NCBI GenBank assembly: GCA_023230325.1
Contig: JALNXN010000003.1
Span: 6,731-70,730 of the forward strand
Direction: 5' to 3'
Source: an archaeon
GTDB taxonomy: Archaea; Iainarchaeota; Iainarchaeia; Iainarchaeales; CSSED10-239
DNA length: 64,000 nucleotides
A program made the translations under genes and the position numbers. Under the pieces are notes generated by a model, which ran no database searches, was not told the origin of the DNA, and saw only the letters and a program-made list of their open reading frames with translations. This document shows positions 61,512-64,000 of this stretch, piece after piece; the stretch's first letter is position 1; each line of letters opens with the position of its first letter.

Positions 61512-62463
61512 AAACAAAAAATTATATGTTTCTTTTGTAAAAAAAAGATATCCTAAATTATCAGAAATGATGATTGAAAAAGAATATTATTTATCTTTAT
61601 TTCTAACTAAAATTAGTATCTTTATAAATAAAAATAGTTCTTGTGAACTAAACAATTTACTTTTTAAAGGTGGTACTTTATTAAGCAAATATTATCTAAA
61701 TTATCATAGATTAAGTGAAGATTTAGATTTTTGTTATTCAGATTCTAATAGATTAAGAACTTTATCTACTTCTTCAAAATTAGAAAAAAAAATTAAAAGT
61801 ATTGAAATTAAATTAATTGACAATTTAGTTGACATTTGTAAAGGAACTGATTTTGATTTTAAAGATGATAGATCAAAAACTTCAAAATATATTAATATAA
61901 TAAATAAGAGAAAAATTTGTGTGTTTTATATTTATTATAAATCAGATTATATATCTATTAATGAATCAAGAATAAAAATAGAAGTTAATTTTATAGAAGA
62001 TCGTTTACATAATCCAAAAAATGTTTCTTTATTAAATATTGTTGATAAATTAAACTTAACTGATTTAGATAAAGTTGAGTTAGCTTCTTTTAAATTTGAT
62101 TTAGAAAAAATTAATTTTAAATCATATGATATTTATGAAATAATTTTAGAAAAATATAGGGCTTTACTTACAAGAAAAGAAAACAAAGAAAGAGATGTTT
62201 TTGATTTATATTTAATTAATAAGAAACATGATATTTTGAATATAAATATAGAAGATGTGTATTTAAAATTGAAAAGTATTTTTGTATATTTTTCAATATA
62301 TAAAGATAATTATAATTACAATCTTAAAAGTATAAAATCTAATAATTTTAAATTTAGTGATAATTTAGATGATATGGTTATTGAGGATTATAATTTAGAT
62401 GAATATAATCAATTTAAAGCAAATTTACTTGAAAAGTTAAAATTATTTAAATATATAAAATAA
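61501..62463 (+). CDS. AbiEii-type nucleotidyltransferase toxin
   Basis: 320 residues. The nucleotidyltransferase core is seen as FKGGTLLSKYY (G57, G58) followed by LSEDLDF with D74 and D76, the GSx10DxD-type catalytic pattern of AbiEii/DUF1814. A C-terminal helical domain follows (EKYRALLTRKENKERDVFDLYLI). Such toxins block tRNA or translation by adding nucleotides and can stop phage growth. ATG 61501 lies inside the end of the antitoxin gene (11-bp overlap). Its last codons form the first unit of a 26-bp tandem repeat. Confidence 0.88.
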   Translation: MNLKNKKLYVSFVKKRYPKLSEMMIEKEYYLSLFLTKISIFINKNSSCELNNLLFKGGTLLSKYYLNYHRLSEDLDFCYSDSNRLRTLSTSSKLEKKIKSIEIKLIDNLVDICKGTDFDFKDDRSKTSKYINIINKRKICVFYIYYKSDYISINESRIKIEVNFIEDRLHNPKNVSLLNIVDKLNLTDLDKVELASFKFDLEKINFKSYDIYEIILEKYRALLTRKENKERDVFDLYLINKKHDILNINIEDVYLKLKSIFVYFSIYKDNYNYNLKSIKSNNFKFSDNLDDMVIEDYNLDEYNQFKANLLEKLKLFKYIK

Positions 62464-62568
62464 AATAATTATTTAAATATATAAAATAAAATAATTATTT
62501 AAATATATAAAATAAAATAATTATTTAAATATATAAAATAAAATAATTATTTAAATATATAAAAGGAA
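62439..62568. repeat. 26-bp tandem repeat, five copies
   Basis: Units at 62439-62464, 62465-62490, 62491-62516, 62517-62542 and 62543-62568. The core is AATTATTTAAATATATAAAA. Units 2-4 are identical; unit 1 contains the toxin stop codon. The tract is free of G and C, so it should melt easily. Confidence 0.95.
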
Positions 62569-62672
62569 ATAATTATCTTTAATTTAAAGGAAATGAGATT
62601 GTTAGTAATACTAACTTGTTGAAAACTGTTAAAAAATATGTCGCTTTAAAAAATGTATAATATTTTTGTGAT

Positions 62673-62702
62673 ATAAGTTTTATTGCCCGAAGTGGAAAGA
62701 AT
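62673..62702. repeat. 30-bp direct repeat, right copy
   Basis: Same as 60714-60743 except two substitutions (ATTG for ACTG, AAAG for AAGG). It lies 51 bp before the zinc-finger/membrane protein gene. Confidence 0.9.
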
Positions 62703-62753
62703 GAGTGTTTAATAATAAAAATAATATGAAAAATTAAATAAGGTGATTTTAAA

Positions 62754-63116
62754 ATGGCTAGATGTGATATTTGTGAAAGATATATTAATTTACAAGAAAA
62801 TAAATATTATTATGTTGATAATACTAATCATCTTTTTGGTTGTTGTAATGAATGTTATTCTAAGTTAATAGATTCTGAAAAAAATAAAGTTAAAACTTCA
62901 AGTAAGATTAAATTAATTGAAGAAAAAGATATCAAAACTAGAAAATTAGCAAATATAAGTAATAATTTATCTGGTTTTAGATTTTTGGGTATTTTATCTG
63001 CTTTAGGTGTATTTTTCATTCCAATAGTTTTATTAATTTTAAGTAGTTTTATCTTCTTTTATTCTTTTTTTGATAATTTTAAACTTTTTAAAAAAGATTT
63101 TAAGGTTTTAAGTTAA
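62754..63116 (+). CDS. Zinc-finger protein with C-terminal membrane hairpin
   Basis: 120 residues. The N-terminal part has a treble-clef-like site: CDIC (C4, C7) and CCNEC (around residues 30-34). A Lys/Ser-rich linker follows, then two hydrophobic helices (about 76-92 and 94-112). GGTGATT precedes the ATG. It lies 51 bp upstream of the peptide and radical SAM genes with the same style of ribosome-binding site and may belong to that system, for example in binding or export; that is inference. Confidence 0.65.
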   Translation: MARCDICERYINLQENKYYYVDNTNHLFGCCNECYSKLIDSEKNKVKTSSKIKLIEEKDIKTRKLANISNNLSGFRFLGILSALGVFFIPIVLLILSSFIFFYSFFDNFKLFKKDFKVLS

Positions 63117-63167
63117 AACGTTAGGTTTAAAAATGTGTTTATATTATTTATTATTATAGGTGATATT

Positions 63168-63260
63168 ATGAAAATATATATTTGGAATAAAAATTGTGTT
63201 GATGGAAAAATTAATAATAAATTAATTGGTGCAGCACATAACGGTTGTTGTAAACAATAA
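63168..63260 (+). CDS. Candidate precursor peptide for the radical SAM enzyme (30 aa)
   Basis: A 30-codon gene with a strong AGGTGAT ribosome-binding site six bases upstream. The product begins MKIYIWNKNC and ends GAAHNGCCKQ, with Cys at 10, 27 and 28. It lies only 14 bp before a radical SAM gene. Small size, Cys at the end and tight coupling to a radical SAM protein are the usual marks of RiPP precursor peptides in which the enzyme makes thioether or other cross-links. No match to a named precursor family is seen. Confidence 0.6.
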   Translation: MKIYIWNKNCVDGKINNKLIGAAHNGCCKQ

Positions 63261-63274
63261 AATTAAGATTTGTC

Positions 63275-64000
63275 ATGGGTTTATATTCCCCAAAAATAAT
63301 CTCGTTAGATAATGGTGTAGCAATTACTGGTGAAAAGACATTAATTTTATTAAATAAAAAAGAATATATTAAAAATAAATCAAAATTATTAGAATATACC
63401 AAAAATTCTTTTAAAAATAAGACTATTTCTAATTTACAATTTAAAGTTGATAATAATACATTAAGTTTCACGGTTCTACCTACAACTAATTGTAATTTAA
63501 GGTGTATTTATTGTTATTCTGATGGCGGTTTTGAAAAAAAAAATTTAACATTTAAATTTGCAAAATCTTTTATAGATAAATTAATAGATAATAATAAAAC
63601 TTGTAATCATATAAATATTAATTTTGCCGGAGGAGGAGAACCGTTATTAAATTTTAAATTAATTAAAAAAATTATAGATTATTTAAAAAGCAGAAAATTT
63701 AATTTAACATTAAGCATGGTTACAAATGGAATACTGGTTCCAAAATATATTTCTTGGTTAAAAGATAATTCTGTGTTTTTAAGAATATCTTATGATGGTT
63801 CAGCACAAAAAATTAATCGTCCAGGATTAAAATTTAATTCTGATTTAAAACTAATTAAAACTTTCGAACTTTTAAAAAATAATTATTCTCCTGAATTATT
63901 AGGTATACAGATGACTATCACAAAATTTAATGTAAATACTTTAGCTTTAGATGTATTTAATCTTATTACAAAATATAATATCAATACTATAAAAATAGAA
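63275..64000 (+). CDS. Radical SAM peptide-modifying enzyme (5' part)
   Basis: 242 codons are visible; the gene runs off the window. After a 65-residue N-terminal region, the radical SAM motif is C73-x3-C77-x2-C80 in TNCNLRCIYCYSDGG, followed by FAGGGEPLL (GGGEP at 119-123), MVTNGILV and RISYDGSAQKINRPG. This matches SPASM-type enzymes (sactionine/ranthipeptide maturases and anaerobic sulfatase-maturase relatives). The C-terminal SPASM cysteines would be beyond the edge. The leader of the protein may hold a peptide-binding (RRE-like) part. Confidence 0.9.
   Translation, partial: MGLYSPKIISLDNGVAITGEKTLILLNKKEYIKNKSKLLEYTKNSFKNKTISNLQFKVDNNTLSFTVLPTTNCNLRCIYCYSDGGFEKKNLTFKFAKSFIDKLIDNNKTCNHININFAGGGEPLLNFKLIKKIIDYLKSRKFNLTLSMVTNGILVPKYISWLKDNSVFLRISYDGSAQKINRPGLKFNSDLKLIKTFELLKNNYSPELLGIQMTITKFNVNTLALDVFNLITKYNINTIKIE

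Noticed and set aside
62439..62568. CRISPR-like repeats
   Set aside because: The 26-bp units are directly joined with no spacers between them.
63211..63471. Minus-strand open frame of 86 codons over the peptide and radical SAM start
   Set aside because: Antisense shadow; the plus strand has ribosome-binding sites and clear radical SAM motifs.

Overview
This window is a stretch of an AT-rich archaeal chromosome. The archaeal signs are a group II chaperonin (thermosome), a Kae1-type t6A protein, archaeal DnaG, Hjc, HerA, Pth2, RNase P protein 4, ribosomal proteins L44e/S19e/L39e/L31e, aIF6, prefoldin alpha, FtsY, a box C/D sRNA and a tRNA-Trp with an archaeal-type intron. Short intergenic regions, AT-rich codons, many small membrane or Cys-rich proteins of unknown function and reduced protein versions suggest a DPANN-type lineage (Woesearchaeota/Pacearchaeota-like). 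That placement is inference; no rRNA is present to settle it.

Layout. 1-15.4 kb: housekeeping genes on the + strand (histone-fold protein, thermosome, OB-fold protein, cation antiporters, IleRS, AsnRS with tRNA-Asn just behind it, a pyrimidine-dimer glycosylase-like protein), ending with CysRS on the - strand. 15.6-19.2 kb: a 1198-residue secreted protein with a lysozyme-like domain, an NlpC/P60-like domain and leucine-rich repeats. 19.3-29.1 kb: Kae1, Pth2, Hjc, DnaG, a PIN-domain pair, a box C/D sRNA and a degenerate ribose-5-phosphate isomerase-like protein. 29.3-31.6 kb: tRNA-Met and two Cys-rich membrane-anchored proteins, one with two in-frame TGA codons. 31.7-36.1 kb: a copper-handling island (CopA ATPase, cupredoxin, Met-rich membrane protein, CopZ, membrane-bound winged-helix regulator). 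36.3-50 kb: transport and membrane proteins, HerA with an intein, L44e, an XPD-like helicase, a flavodoxin/ferredoxin protein, a UMPH-1-type nucleotidase and PEP synthase. 50-54.4 kb: LemA, tRNAs, an SdpI-like protein and a transglutaminase-like protein. 54.4-59.3 kb: the translation/secretion cluster tRNA-Gly, rnp4, rps19e, rpl39e, rpl31e, aif6, pfdA, ftsY.

The right end (about 60.1-64 kb) has a different character: even more AT-rich, small ORFs, an AbiE-type toxin-antitoxin operon bracketed by two near-identical 30-bp repeats, a five-copy 26-bp tandem repeat, then a zinc-finger/membrane protein, a 30-residue peptide gene ending in GCCKQ and, 14 bp later, a radical SAM enzyme cut off by the window edge. 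The last genes look like a small radical-SAM peptide (RiPP-like) system and are the best candidate here for something undescribed.

Translation starts. Many genes have a GGTGA/GTGA or GGAG ribosome-binding site, and several others have a TATA box about 25 bp before the start codon, pointing to leaderless mRNAs. Start codons were chosen on these grounds.
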